Source: Xanthobacteraceae bacterium
GTDB lineage: Bacteria > Pseudomonadota > Alphaproteobacteria > Rhizobiales > Xanthobacteraceae
Direction of reading: 5' to 3'
Length of the DNA stretch: 64,000 nucleotides
Assembly (NCBI GenBank): GCA_022844205.1
Contig: JALHMF010000010.1
Span: 20,182 to 84,181 of the forward strand
The position numbers and the translations under genes are program-made. The notes under the pieces were generated by a model that made no database searches, was not told the DNA's origin, and saw only the letters and a list, made by a program, of their open reading frames with translations. Below, in pieces: positions 56,495 through 64,000 of this stretch. Each line of letters begins with the position of its first letter. Within the stretch, counting starts at the first letter, position 1.

Positions 56495-57583
56495 GTGCTT
56501 TACTGGCTTTCGCAGTTTTCCGACACGTTCGGTGTCCTCAATGTCTTCCGCTACATCACCTTCCGCACCGGCGGGGCGGTGATCACGGCATTGCTGTTTG
56601 TGTTCCTGTTCGGCCCGATGATCATCGAGAAGCTGCGGCTTTCGCAGGGCAAGGGCCAGCCGATCCGCGAGGACGGTCCGCAGTCGCATCTGCTCACGAA
56701 AAAAGGCACGCCCACGATGGGCGGGCTGATGATTTTGTCCGGGCTCGTTGTCTCGACGCTGCTCTGGGCCAATCTCGCCAATCCGTATGTGTGGATCGTG
56801 CTGTTCGTGACACTCGGCTTCGGTACGATCGGCCTCTACGACGATTATCTGAAGGTGACGAGAGCGACCGCCTCGAACGGATTTTCCGGACGAACGCGGC
56901 TGGCGTTGGAGACGATCATCGCGGCCACGGCGGTAGTCGTCATGATGCAGATCGGCCGCGGGCCGCTCGCAAGTTCGCTGGCGCTGCCATTCTTCAAGGA
57001 CATGGTGATCAATCTCGGCTGGTTCTTTATCATTCTCGGTGCGTTCGTGATCGTGGGTGCCGGAAACGCCGTCAACCTCACCGACGGCCTCGACGGGCTT
57101 GCGATCGTGCCGGTGATGATCGCGGCGGCGAGCTTCGCGCTCATCGCCTATCTCGCGGGCAATTTCGTCTTCGCCGAATATCTGCAGATCAGGCATGTGC
57201 CCGGCGCCGGCGAGCTTGCCATTCTCTGCGGTGCCGTAATCGGCGCCGGGCTTGGATTCCTGTGGTTCAACGCGCCGCCGGCCTCGATCTTCATGGGCGA
57301 TACCGGTTCGCTGGCGCTGGGAGGACTGCTCGGCTCGGTCGCGGTCGCGACCAAGCACGAAATTCCGCTCGCGATCATCGGCGGGCTGTTCGTGCTCGAA
57401 GCGGTGTCGGTGATCGTGCAGGTCGTGTCGTTCAAGCTCACCGGCAAGCGAGTGTTTAGGATGGCGCCGATCCATCATCATTTCGAACAGCTTGGCTGGA
57501 CCGAGTCGCAGGTCGTGATCCGTTTCTGGATCATCTCCATCACGCTGGCGTTGCTCGGGCTTTCGACGCTGAAACTGCGGTGA
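56495..57583 (+). CDS. mraY: phospho-MurNAc-pentapeptide translocase
   Basis: Makes lipid I from UDP-MurNAc-pentapeptide and undecaprenyl phosphate at the inner membrane. 362 residues with ten helices. Signatures: [12 protein letters not shown], the Asp-Asp motif [10 protein letters not shown], the substrate loop [14 protein letters not shown], and the C-terminal [20 protein letters not shown] with the His cluster. The start is GTG 56495 with AAGGAGT five bases upstream. It is followed by a repeat and then murD. Confidence 0.95.
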   Translation: MLYWLSQFSDTFGVLNVFRYITFRTGGAVITALLFVFLFGPMIIEKLRLSQGKGQPIREDGPQSHLLTKKGTPTMGGLMILSGLVVSTLLWANLANPYVWIVLFVTLGFGTIGLYDDYLKVTRATASNGFSGRTRLALETIIAATAVVVMMQIGRGPLASSLALPFFKDMVINLGWFFIILGAFVIVGAGNAVNLTDGLDGLAIVPVMIAAASFALIAYLAGNFVFAEYLQIRHVPGAGELAILCGAVIGAGLGFLWFNAPPASIFMGDTGSLALGGLLGSVAVATKHEIPLAIIGGLFVLEAVSVIVQVVSFKLTGKRVFRMAPIHHHFEQLGWTESQVVIRFWIISITLALLGLSTLKLR

Positions 57584-57613
57584 TCTCAATGAACCGCGTT
57601 CGCTTCCTTTATT

Positions 57614-57739
57614 CACCCTCCCCTGAAAGGGTGGGATCGAATTGCCAAAGGCAGTTCGGGGAGGGGGCTGCCGACTTTCGGCAATTGACCCCCTGCCGGC
57701 GAGCTGCGCTCGCCAACCTCCCCCTTTCAGGGGGAGGAG
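57614..57739. repeat. CCCTCCCC composite repeat between mraY and murD
   Basis: Starts CACCCTCCCCTGAAAGGGTG, has an inner TGCCGACTTTCGGCA-like hairpin and GGCGAGCTGCGCTCGCC, and ends CCTCCCCCTTTCAGGGGGAG. The last GGGGGAGGAG is ten bases before the murD start codon and acts as its Shine-Dalgarno sequence. Confidence 0.85.
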
Positions 57740-57749
57740 AAACAAGAAA

Positions 57750-59135
57750 ATGACTCCGGTGACCGTTTTCAAAGGCAAGACCGTCGCCGTGTTCGGACTC
57801 GGCAAGTCCGGCATTTCGACCTGCAAGGCGCTGCTCGCGGGGGGCGCGGAGGTGGTCGCCTTCGACGACGCGCCCGCGAAAGTGACCGAGGCGGAAGCGG
57901 CCGGCATCAAGACCGGCGATCTCAGGAAGTTCGACTGGAAGAATGTCGCCGTGCTCGTGCTCGCACCCGGCGTGCCGTTCACGCATCCGGCGCCGCATTG
58001 GTCGGTGATACTCGCGCGCATCAAGGACGTGGAGGTCGTTGGCGATATTGAATTGTTTTGCCGGGAGCGGCGCGCGCGGGCGCCGCGCTCGCCATTCGCC
58101 GCCATCACCGGCACCAACGGCAAGTCCACGACAACGGCGCTGCTCGGCCATATCGTCACGAAGGCGGGCCGCGATGGGGCGGTCGGTGGCAATCTCGGCA
58201 CGCCGATCCTTGAACTCTTGCCGCCGTCACGCTCGCGCACGCATGTGATCGAGTGCTCCTCGTTCCAGATCGATCTCGCGCCGACGCTGGATCCGAGCGT
58301 CGGCATATTGCTCAATCTCAGCCCCGATCATCTCGACCGTCACGGCACCATGCGTGACTACGCGGCGGTGAAGGAACGGCTCGTGACCGGAGTCGAACAT
58401 GGCGGCACGGCAGTGGTCGGCGTCGATGATGAATTTTGCGAGGCGATCGCCGACCGGATCGAGCGCGGGGGCGGCAAGCTCGTGCGCGTCTCGGTGAAGC
58501 GGAAGATGGTTTCCGACGGAATTTTCTTCGATGGAGAAAATCTGCTCGAACTGAGCGCGGGAAAGCAGGCCGCATCCATCCCGCTGCGCGGAATTTCTTC
58601 GCTGCGCGGGACGCACAATGGACAGAACGCCGCCTGTGCCTATGCGGCGGCGCGCGCACTCGGCATCGGCATCGGCGAAATCGACCAGGCGCTGCGCACG
58701 TTTCCTGGCCTCGCGCACCGGATGGAAGAAGTCGGCCGCAGGAAAAATGTCCTCTTCATCAACGACTCCAAGGCGACCAATGCCGATGCCGCCGCGCGCG
58801 CACTGGAGACCTTCAAGGACATTTTCTGGATTGCGGGCGGACGGGCGAAGGAGGGGAGGTTGCAGACCCTCGAGCGCTATTTCCCGCGCATCCGCAAAGC
58901 GTATCTGATCGGTGAGGCGGCGGTAGCGTTCGAGCGGGAGATCAAGCACCACCTGAAATACGAGATGGCGGGGACGCTGGAAAAGGCCGTGGAGCTGGCC
59001 GCCCGCGACGCCGCCGCCTCCGATTTGCGCGAGCCGGTGGTGCTTTTGTCGCCCGCCTGCGCCAGTTACGACCAGTTCCCGAACTTCGAGGCCCGGGGAG
59101 ATACGTTCCGTAAACTGGTTCGTGCGATTGCTTGA
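57750..59135 (+). CDS. murD: UDP-MurNAc-L-alanine:D-glutamate ligase
   Basis: Adds D-glutamate to UDP-MurNAc-L-Ala. 461 residues: N-terminal FKGKTVAVFGLGKSGISTCK, ATP-binding ITGTNGKSTTTALLGHIVTK near residue 115, ECSSFQIDLAPTLDPSVGIL, LSPDHLDRHGTM, and the ligase-domain HRMEEVGRRKNVLFINDSKA and TNADAAARALETF. ATG 57750 follows the family; upstream frame is repeat. The ftsW start lies just after the stop. Confidence 0.95.
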   Translation: MTPVTVFKGKTVAVFGLGKSGISTCKALLAGGAEVVAFDDAPAKVTEAEAAGIKTGDLRKFDWKNVAVLVLAPGVPFTHPAPHWSVILARIKDVEVVGDIELFCRERRARAPRSPFAAITGTNGKSTTTALLGHIVTKAGRDGAVGGNLGTPILELLPPSRSRTHVIECSSFQIDLAPTLDPSVGILLNLSPDHLDRHGTMRDYAAVKERLVTGVEHGGTAVVGVDDEFCEAIADRIERGGGKLVRVSVKRKMVSDGIFFDGENLLELSAGKQAASIPLRGISSLRGTHNGQNAACAYAAARALGIGIGEIDQALRTFPGLAHRMEEVGRRKNVLFINDSKATNADAAARALETFKDIFWIAGGRAKEGRLQTLERYFPRIRKAYLIGEAAVAFEREIKHHLKYEMAGTLEKAVELAARDAAASDLREPVVLLSPACASYDQFPNFEARGDTFRKLVRAIA

Positions 59136-59161
59136 ACCCTGAGATTCAGGGGATTTCCGGC

Positions 59162-60322
59162 ATGATGTCGCGGGCGAAACGCACGCTGTTCGGCGAGTGG
59201 TGGTGGACGGTGGACCGGCTGCTCTTGGGGTCGCTGGTGGCGCTGGTGCTGATCGGAATTGTGCTGCTCCTGGCGGCGAGCCCGCCTGTCGCGATCCGCC
59301 TCGGCTACGAACCGTTTCATTTCGTGAACCGGCAGGCGATGTATCTCGTGCCGGCACTCGCGGTGCTGATTGCGACATCGCTGCTGACGCCAAGACAAGT
59401 GCGGCGCGTGGCGCTGATCGTATTTCTGGCGGCGCTGGCGCTCGTGTTCGCGACGCTCGTTGTCGGCGCGGAGATCAAGGGTGCGCGGCGCTGGATCAGC
59501 CTGTTCGGCGTCAGTCTGCAGCCGTCCGAATTCATCAAGCCGGCTTTGGCCGTGCTTTCGGCATGGGCATTCTCGGAAAGCGCGCGGCGTCCCGAAATGC
59601 CGACGACGTTTCTCGCCATGGGGCTGCTGCTTGTTTCGATCACGCCGCTCGTGCTGCAGCCGGACTTCGGACAGACCGTGTTGATCGTGCTGGTGTGGTG
59701 CTCGCTCTTTTTTCTCTCCGGCCTCGCGTGGTTTTGGGTTGCGGGGCTTGCGGGCGGTGGCGCGGTCAGCGTGTATGCCGCCTATCAGTTGATTCCGCAC
59801 GTCCGCAAACGCTTCGACAGCTTTATGGAGCCGGGATCCGGCGACACATTCCAGATCGACACGGCACTGGATTCTTTCGCGCGCGGAGGCTGGCTCGGCC
59901 GCGGCCCTGGCGAGGGCACGGTGAAGCGCATCCTTCCCGACGGCCACGCCGATTTCATTTTCGCGGTGGCGGCCGAGGAATTCGGCCTCGTGCTCTGCCT
60001 CGCGGTGGCCGCAATGTTTGCATTCATTGTGCTGCGCGCACTCCTCCACGCGCAGCGGGACGAAGATCCTTTCATGCGGCTTGCGATTTCCGGACTGGCT
60101 TTGCTGTTTGGCCTGCAATCCACCATCGCCATGGCGGTGAACCTGCATCTCGTGCCAGCCAAGGGCATGACGCTGCCGTTTATTTCCTACGGCGGCTCGT
60201 CGCTGATCTCGCTCGCCTATGGCATGGGGATGCTGGTGGCGCTAACGCGGCGGCGTCCGCGCGCGGAATCCATCGCCGAGCTTGAGCATTTCCAGGCGCG
60301 CCTTGCCGGTGCGCGCGCATGA
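59162..60322 (+). CDS. ftsW: septal peptidoglycan glycosyltransferase FtsW
   Basis: SEDS-family enzyme that polymerises lipid II at the septum with FtsI. 386 residues, ten membrane helices. Signatures: EIKGARRWISLFGVSLQPSE with the conserved Arg, Gly and Glu of the SEDS core, PDGHADFIFAVAAEEFG with the catalytic Asp, and KGMTLPFISYGGSSLISLAY near the end. ATG 59162 or 59165 follow AGGGGATTT; a TTG at 59132 would give ten extra residues and overlap murD. It overlaps murG by four bases. Confidence 0.94.
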   Translation: MMSRAKRTLFGEWWWTVDRLLLGSLVALVLIGIVLLLAASPPVAIRLGYEPFHFVNRQAMYLVPALAVLIATSLLTPRQVRRVALIVFLAALALVFATLVVGAEIKGARRWISLFGVSLQPSEFIKPALAVLSAWAFSESARRPEMPTTFLAMGLLLVSITPLVLQPDFGQTVLIVLVWCSLFFLSGLAWFWVAGLAGGGAVSVYAAYQLIPHVRKRFDSFMEPGSGDTFQIDTALDSFARGGWLGRGPGEGTVKRILPDGHADFIFAVAAEEFGLVLCLAVAAMFAFIVLRALLHAQRDEDPFMRLAISGLALLFGLQSTIAMAVNLHLVPAKGMTLPFISYGGSSLISLAYGMGMLVALTRRRPRAESIAELEHFQARLAGARA

Positions 60323-61461
60323 GCGCTGGCGCTGAGGCGCCGCTTGCCCTCATCGCCGCGGGCGGAACGGGTGGCCATCTCTTCGCCGCCGAGGCTTTGG
60401 CTTCATCACTTAAGGAACGCGGATTCGTCATCGAGCTTGCGACCGATGCGAGGGCCGCTCCTTACGCAAAGAATTTTCCCGCGCGTGCCGTTCATGTGCT
60501 GCCTTCCGACACGCTGCGGGGCGGGTTTTTGTCGGCGGTGAGAACCGCAATCACACTCTTCTTTGGTACGCTGCGCGCGATTTTTCTGCTGCGGAGGATC
60601 AAGCCCGCTGTCGTGGTCGGCTTCGGTGGTTATCCTACGTTTCCGCCGATCATCGCCGCATGGCTGCTTCGCATCCCGCGCGTCATCCACGAACAGAACG
60701 CGGTGATGGGACGGGCGAACCGTCTGCTGGCACCGGTCGCGACCAGGATTGCTACCGGCTATCCGGGCGTGCTCACGAGCGCCCCAAAGCTGGGGGCGCG
60801 CGCGGCGCATGTCGGCAATCCGGTGCGGGCGGCCGTGAAGGAAGCAGCCGGCATTCCCTATGAAGCGCCGGCCGCGAACGGCACGCTGCGCGTGCTCGTG
60901 TTCGGCGGCAGCCAGGGCGCACGCGTGATGAGCGAGGTGGTTCCGGCCGCCATCGAGCGGCTCTCTCCGGAACAACGTGCGCGCATCGAGATCGTGCAGC
61001 AGTGCCGTGCCGAGGACATGGAGCAGTGCCGCAACGTCTATCGGCGCCTGAGCGTGAAGGCGGAACTGGCCCCTTTCTTCGACGACCTGCCAAAGCGGAT
61101 TGCGCAGTCGCACCTCGTGATCGCGCGCTCGGGGGCGGGCACGGTGGCGGAGCTTGCCGTGTTGGGGCGGCCTTCGATTCTGGTGCCGCTTCCCCATGCG
61201 CTGGACCAGGACCAGCTCGCGAACGCCACCGCGCTCGCGGCGGCGGGCGGGGCTTTGCTCATCCGGCAGGATGAATTCAGTGCCGAACGGCTGGCCAGCG
61301 AATTGAGCCGTTTTGCCAGCGACCCTTCGGCGCTTACGGCGCTCGCGTCCTCCGCCAAACGGATCGGCCGGGCCGACGCCGCCGAGCGTCTGGCGGAGGA
61401 AGTCGCCCGCGTCTCTTCTTTCTCCCTCCCCCTGCAAGGGGGAGGGCTGGGGAGGGGGTAG
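60319..61461 (+). CDS. murG: UDP-GlcNAc:lipid I N-acetylglucosaminyltransferase
   Basis: Peripheral membrane GT-B enzyme that makes lipid II from lipid I. 380 residues: the N-terminal IAAGGTGGHLFAAEALASSL loop, VGFGGYPTFPPIIAAWLLRI, IHEQNAVMGRANRLLA, and the UDP-GlcNAc-binding VFGGSQGARVMSEVVPAAIE, SGAGTVAELAVLGRPSILVP and HALDQDQLANATALAAAGGA. The final residues [12 protein letters not shown] and the stop codon come from the repeat at 61421, so the C-terminus is repeat-derived. Its ATGA start overlaps the ftsW stop. Confidence 0.95.
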   Translation: MSAGAEAPLALIAAGGTGGHLFAAEALASSLKERGFVIELATDARAAPYAKNFPARAVHVLPSDTLRGGFLSAVRTAITLFFGTLRAIFLLRRIKPAVVVGFGGYPTFPPIIAAWLLRIPRVIHEQNAVMGRANRLLAPVATRIATGYPGVLTSAPKLGARAAHVGNPVRAAVKEAAGIPYEAPAANGTLRVLVFGGSQGARVMSEVVPAAIERLSPEQRARIEIVQQCRAEDMEQCRNVYRRLSVKAELAPFFDDLPKRIAQSHLVIARSGAGTVAELAVLGRPSILVPLPHALDQDQLANATALAAAGGALLIRQDEFSAERLASELSRFASDPSALTALASSAKRIGRADAAERLAEEVARVSSFSLPLQGGGLGRG

Positions 61462-61541
61462 CGGTGGACAGGCCCGGCTGATTGTAGTTTCAAACCCCCA
61501 CCCGGCGGCTTCGCCGCCGACCTCCCCCTTTCAGGGGGACG
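61421..61541. repeat. CCCTCCCC composite repeat between murG and murC
   Basis: Starts CTCCCTCCCCCTGCAAGGGG, GAGGGCTGGGGAGGGGG, and has GGCGGCTTCGCCGCC and CCTCCCCCTTTCAGGGGG near its end. It overlaps the last codons of murG and ends 13 bases before murC. Confidence 0.85.
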
Positions 61542-61554
61542 AGAGTAGATTTGC

Positions 61555-62955
61555 ATGAAACTTCCCCACGCACTCGGCCCCATTCATTTTGTCGGCATCG
61601 GCGGCATCGGCATGAGCGGCATCGCCGAGGTGCTGAAGAATCTCGGCTATCAGGTGCGCGGCTCCGACATTACCGAGGGCGGAAACGTGAAGCGGCTCGC
61701 GGGCCTCGGCATTCCGACCTCCATCGGCCATGACGCGAAGAACATCGAGGGAGCGGCGGTGCTGGTCGTTTCCTCGGCGGTGAAGCGCGACAACCCCGAG
61801 CTAGTGGCGGCGCGCGCGAAGCGGCTGCCGGTGGTGCGGCGCGCGGAAATGCTGGCCGAACTGATGCGGCTGAAATCCTGCATCGCGATTGCCGGTACGC
61901 ACGGCAAGACCACGACGACTTCGCTGGTCGCCTCGCTGCTCGACGCAGGCAACCTCGATCCGACCGTCATCAACGGCGGCATCATCAACGCCTACGGGAC
62001 CAATGCGCGGCTCGGAACCGGCGACTGGATGGTGGTGGAAGCCGACGAATCCGACGGCACGTTCCTGAAGCTGCCCGCCGACATTGCCGTCGTCACCAAT
62101 ATCGACCCCGAACATCTCGATCACTTCCACACTTTCGACAAAGTGAAAGAAGCGTTCCGCGCTTTCGTGGACAACATTCCGTTCTACGGTGTCGGCGTGA
62201 TGTGCATCGATCATCCGGTGGTGCAGGAACTGGTGGGCAGTATCGAGGACCGGCGCGTGCTGACCTACGGCGTGAACCCGCAAGCGGACGTGCGGCTGTG
62301 CGATGTGAATCTGGAAGGCGGCGTCTGCCGTTTCCGCGTGGTGTTTCGCGGGCACAACGGCAACGGCTCCACTGAAATCGACAAGCTCGTGCTGAACATG
62401 CCGGGCCACCACAACGCGCTGAATGCCACGGCGGCGATCGCGGTGGCGCATGAACTGAAACTGTCCGCCGACAACATCCGCAAGGGGCTCGCCAATTTCG
62501 GCGGCGTGAAGCGGCGCTTTACGAAAACCGGCGACTGGAACGGGGTCGCGATCTACGACGACTACGGGCATCATCCGGTGGAAATCGCGGCGGTGCTGAA
62601 GGCCGCACGCGCGTCCACCAAGGCAAACGTCATCGCGGTGGTGCAGCCGCATCGCTTCACGCGGTTGCGCGATCTGTTCGAGCAGTTCTGCACCTGTTTT
62701 AATGACGCCGACCACGTGTTCGTGGCGCCGGTGTATCCGGCGGGCGAGCAGCCGATCCCCGGCATCGACCGCGATGCGCTCGTCGCGGGGATGCGGGCAC
62801 GTGGACACCGCAACGCGCACGCGCTGGAATCGTCTGAGAAGCTTGCGGGCGAAATCCGCAAGATCGCCAAATCCGGCGATTACGTCGTCTGCCTGGGTGC
62901 CGGCAACATCACGCAATGGGCGGCCGCACTTCCCGGCGAACTTGCCAAGGGCTGA
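61555..62955 (+). CDS. murC: UDP-MurNAc:L-alanine ligase
   Basis: First amino-acid ligase of the peptidoglycan stem. 466 residues: [20 protein letters not shown] at the N-terminus (nucleotide-binding glycine loop), ATP P-loop [20 protein letters not shown] at about 112-131, [43 protein letters not shown] and HPVEIAAVL, all family signatures. The ribosome-binding site is poor (GACGAGAGTAG), because the repeat at 61421-61541 lies directly upstream. murB begins three bases after the stop. Confidence 0.95.
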   Translation: MKLPHALGPIHFVGIGGIGMSGIAEVLKNLGYQVRGSDITEGGNVKRLAGLGIPTSIGHDAKNIEGAAVLVVSSAVKRDNPELVAARAKRLPVVRRAEMLAELMRLKSCIAIAGTHGKTTTTSLVASLLDAGNLDPTVINGGIINAYGTNARLGTGDWMVVEADESDGTFLKLPADIAVVTNIDPEHLDHFHTFDKVKEAFRAFVDNIPFYGVGVMCIDHPVVQELVGSIEDRRVLTYGVNPQADVRLCDVNLEGGVCRFRVVFRGHNGNGSTEIDKLVLNMPGHHNALNATAAIAVAHELKLSADNIRKGLANFGGVKRRFTKTGDWNGVAIYDDYGHHPVEIAAVLKAARASTKANVIAVVQPHRFTRLRDLFEQFCTCFNDADHVFVAPVYPAGEQPIPGIDRDALVAGMRARGHRNAHALESSEKLAGEIRKIAKSGDYVVCLGAGNITQWAAALPGELAKG

Positions 62956-62957
62956 CG

Positions 62958-63881
62958 ATGGGCGTTGAAGCGAAAGCGCGCGATCTCGCCGCTGAATTGC
63001 CGGGCCTGATGCCCAAGCTGCGCGGGCGGCTGATCGCGAACCAGCCGATGGCGGATATCACCTGGTTTCGCGTGGGCGGGCCGGCGACGTTATTTTCGCC
63101 CGCCGACGAGGAAGACCTTTGCTATTTTCTGTCGATGCTGCCCGCCGATGTGCCGGTCACGGCCGTCGGTGTTGGCTCGAATTTGCTGGTACGCGATGGC
63201 GGCATTGAGGGCATCGTCATTCGTCTCGGGCGCGGCTTCAACGAGACGAGCGTGGAAGAAAATTTGCTGAAGACCGGCGCCGCCGTTCCCGATATTCGCG
63301 TCGCTGAAGCGGCGGCAAAGGCGGGGCTTGCGGGACTTGCATTCTATCGCGGTGTGCCCGGCTCCATCGGCGGTGCGCTGCGCATGAATGCCGGCGCCTA
63401 CCAGCGCGAAACCAAAGACGCGCTGGTGGAAGCCCGCGCGGTGGACCGCAAGGGCAATGTGCATGTCTTGAAGAATGCCGATTTTGGTTTTTCCTACCGG
63501 CATTCCTCCGCGCCAATAGATTTGATCTATACCCACGCCGTATTCGAGGGCACGCCGGGCGACCCGGCGGCGATCAAGGCCGAGATGGAACAGATCACGG
63601 AAAAGCGCGAGGCCTCGCAGCCGGTGAAAAGCCGTACCGGCGGCTCGACGTTCAAGAATCCGGAAGGGCACAAAGCCTGGCAGTTGATCGATGCCGCCGG
63701 TTGCCGTGGTCTTATCGTCGGCGACGCGCAGGTTTCGGAGATGCACTGTAACTTCCTGATCAACCGCGGCAATGCCACCGCCGCCGACATCGAGACTCTC
63801 GGCGAGGAAGTGCGGCGGCGGGTGAAGGAGAATTCGGGAATTCAATTGGAGTGGGAAATTGTTCGGTTGGGTAAAAATTAA
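62958..63881 (+). CDS. murB: UDP-N-acetylenolpyruvoylglucosamine reductase
   Basis: FAD enzyme that reduces the enolpyruvyl group to give UDP-MurNAc. 307 residues: [20 protein letters not shown] (FAD phosphate binding), [66 protein letters not shown] with the catalytic Ser in GGSTFKNP, and a C-terminal Glu ([14 protein letters not shown]). The short loop makes it a type I MurB. ATG 62958 is the family start. Confidence 0.95.
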   Translation: MGVEAKARDLAAELPGLMPKLRGRLIANQPMADITWFRVGGPATLFSPADEEDLCYFLSMLPADVPVTAVGVGSNLLVRDGGIEGIVIRLGRGFNETSVEENLLKTGAAVPDIRVAEAAAKAGLAGLAFYRGVPGSIGGALRMNAGAYQRETKDALVEARAVDRKGNVHVLKNADFGFSYRHSSAPIDLIYTHAVFEGTPGDPAAIKAEMEQITEKREASQPVKSRTGGSTFKNPEGHKAWQLIDAAGCRGLIVGDAQVSEMHCNFLINRGNATAADIETLGEEVRRRVKENSGIQLEWEIVRLGKN

Positions 63882-63883
63882 TT

Positions 63884-63940
63884 CACCTCTCCCCGTTTGC
63901 GGGGAGAGGTCGGATCGCGAAGCGATCCGGGTGAGGGGCC
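63884..63940. repeat. CTCTCCCC repeat after murB
   Basis: CCTCTCCCCGTTTGCGGGGA, GAGG, then CGGATCGCGAAGCGATCCGG. Related to the CCCTCCCC family; it lies where ddlB or another dcw gene is expected downstream. Confidence 0.75.
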
Positions 63941-63945
63941 GCTCG

Positions 63946-63978
<33 letters not shown>

Positions 63979-64000
63979 GTGCTCCGCGCCCTAGCAGGGC

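Noticed and set aside
61421..61541. Possible CRISPR or tandem satellite because of repeated CCCTCCCC motifs across the window
   Set aside because: Units are dispersed, palindromic and without regular spacers; there are no cas genes.

Overview
The window (about 60% G+C by eye) looks like a chromosome segment of an alphaproteobacterium of the order Hyphomicrobiales, on the Bradyrhizobium / Nitrobacteraceae / Xanthobacteraceae side. The reasons are the order carB-greA-...-lrp/trxB-lsrB, the mraZ-less division and cell-wall cluster, an opgC operon, DUF992 and DUF4189-type secreted proteins, GTG and TTG starts, and abundant intergenic palindromic repeats with GTCATTCC / CTTCGAGA / CCCTCCCC cores. 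No phage, plasmid, IS element with a recognisable transposase, or CRISPR array is visible.

Layout. 1-9.9 kb: carB (5' end outside the window), greA, a minus-strand pair (TPR protein, DUF4189-like lipoprotein), a Tat-exported small protein, then an Lrp regulator divergent from trxB and the LysR regulator lsrB/vtlR. Just downstream of lsrB is a small structured RNA that I assign to the AbcR (alpha-r15) family. 10-17.2 kb: msrP, a TetR/azoR divergon, a GIY-YIG gene sitting inside a palindromic repeat, an atypical EF-G-like GTPase, a DUF992 protein and a methyltransferase. 17.2-30.7 kb: a TetR / microprotein / mandelate-racemase-like divergon, aatA, a GT87 membrane protein carrying an in-frame repeat, cupin, GST, a PQQ-type sugar dehydrogenase, a CAU-anticodon tRNA, a dienelactone hydrolase with a very basic tail, an FMN hydroxy-acid dehydrogenase, a GT4 glycosyltransferase and ettA. 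30.8-38.7 kb: divergent peptidoglycan hydrolases (GH19-like, MltB-like), a decayed PaaI thioesterase, the opgC-SGNH-SGNH operon, trmO, a 27-residue membrane microprotein with its own terminator, and an extensin-like lipoprotein. 38.8-46.4 kb: a fused hydantoinase/oxoprolinase divergent from a MarR-like regulator and a TRAP transporter (dctQMP). 46.4-50.1 kb: an EamA transporter, rnpB, a hydrolase-like protein, a lytic transglycosylase and an AmpD-like amidase. 50.4-63.9 kb: the dcw cluster rsmH-ftsL-ftsI-murE-murF-mraY-murD-ftsW-murG-murC-murB. The window ends in a repeat and a 30-G run.

How the genes work together. Five peptidoglycan-active enzymes or related proteins lie within 20 kb of the dcw operon. 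MurE has the DNPR motif, so the stem peptide should contain meso-diaminopimelate. The hydantoinase/oxoprolinase and TRAP transporter share a divergent promoter with a long inverted-repeat operator and probably form one uptake-and-cleavage unit for a 5-oxoproline- or hydantoin-like compound.

The most unusual theme is the repeats. They are not confined to intergenic space: they are translated in frame in two proteins (at three sites), sit in a helix of RNase P RNA, supply a Shine-Dalgarno sequence (murD), supply C-termini (murG, a methyltransferase) and a start codon (amidase). In one copy they enclose a GIY-YIG endonuclease gene that a sibling copy in the same window lacks.
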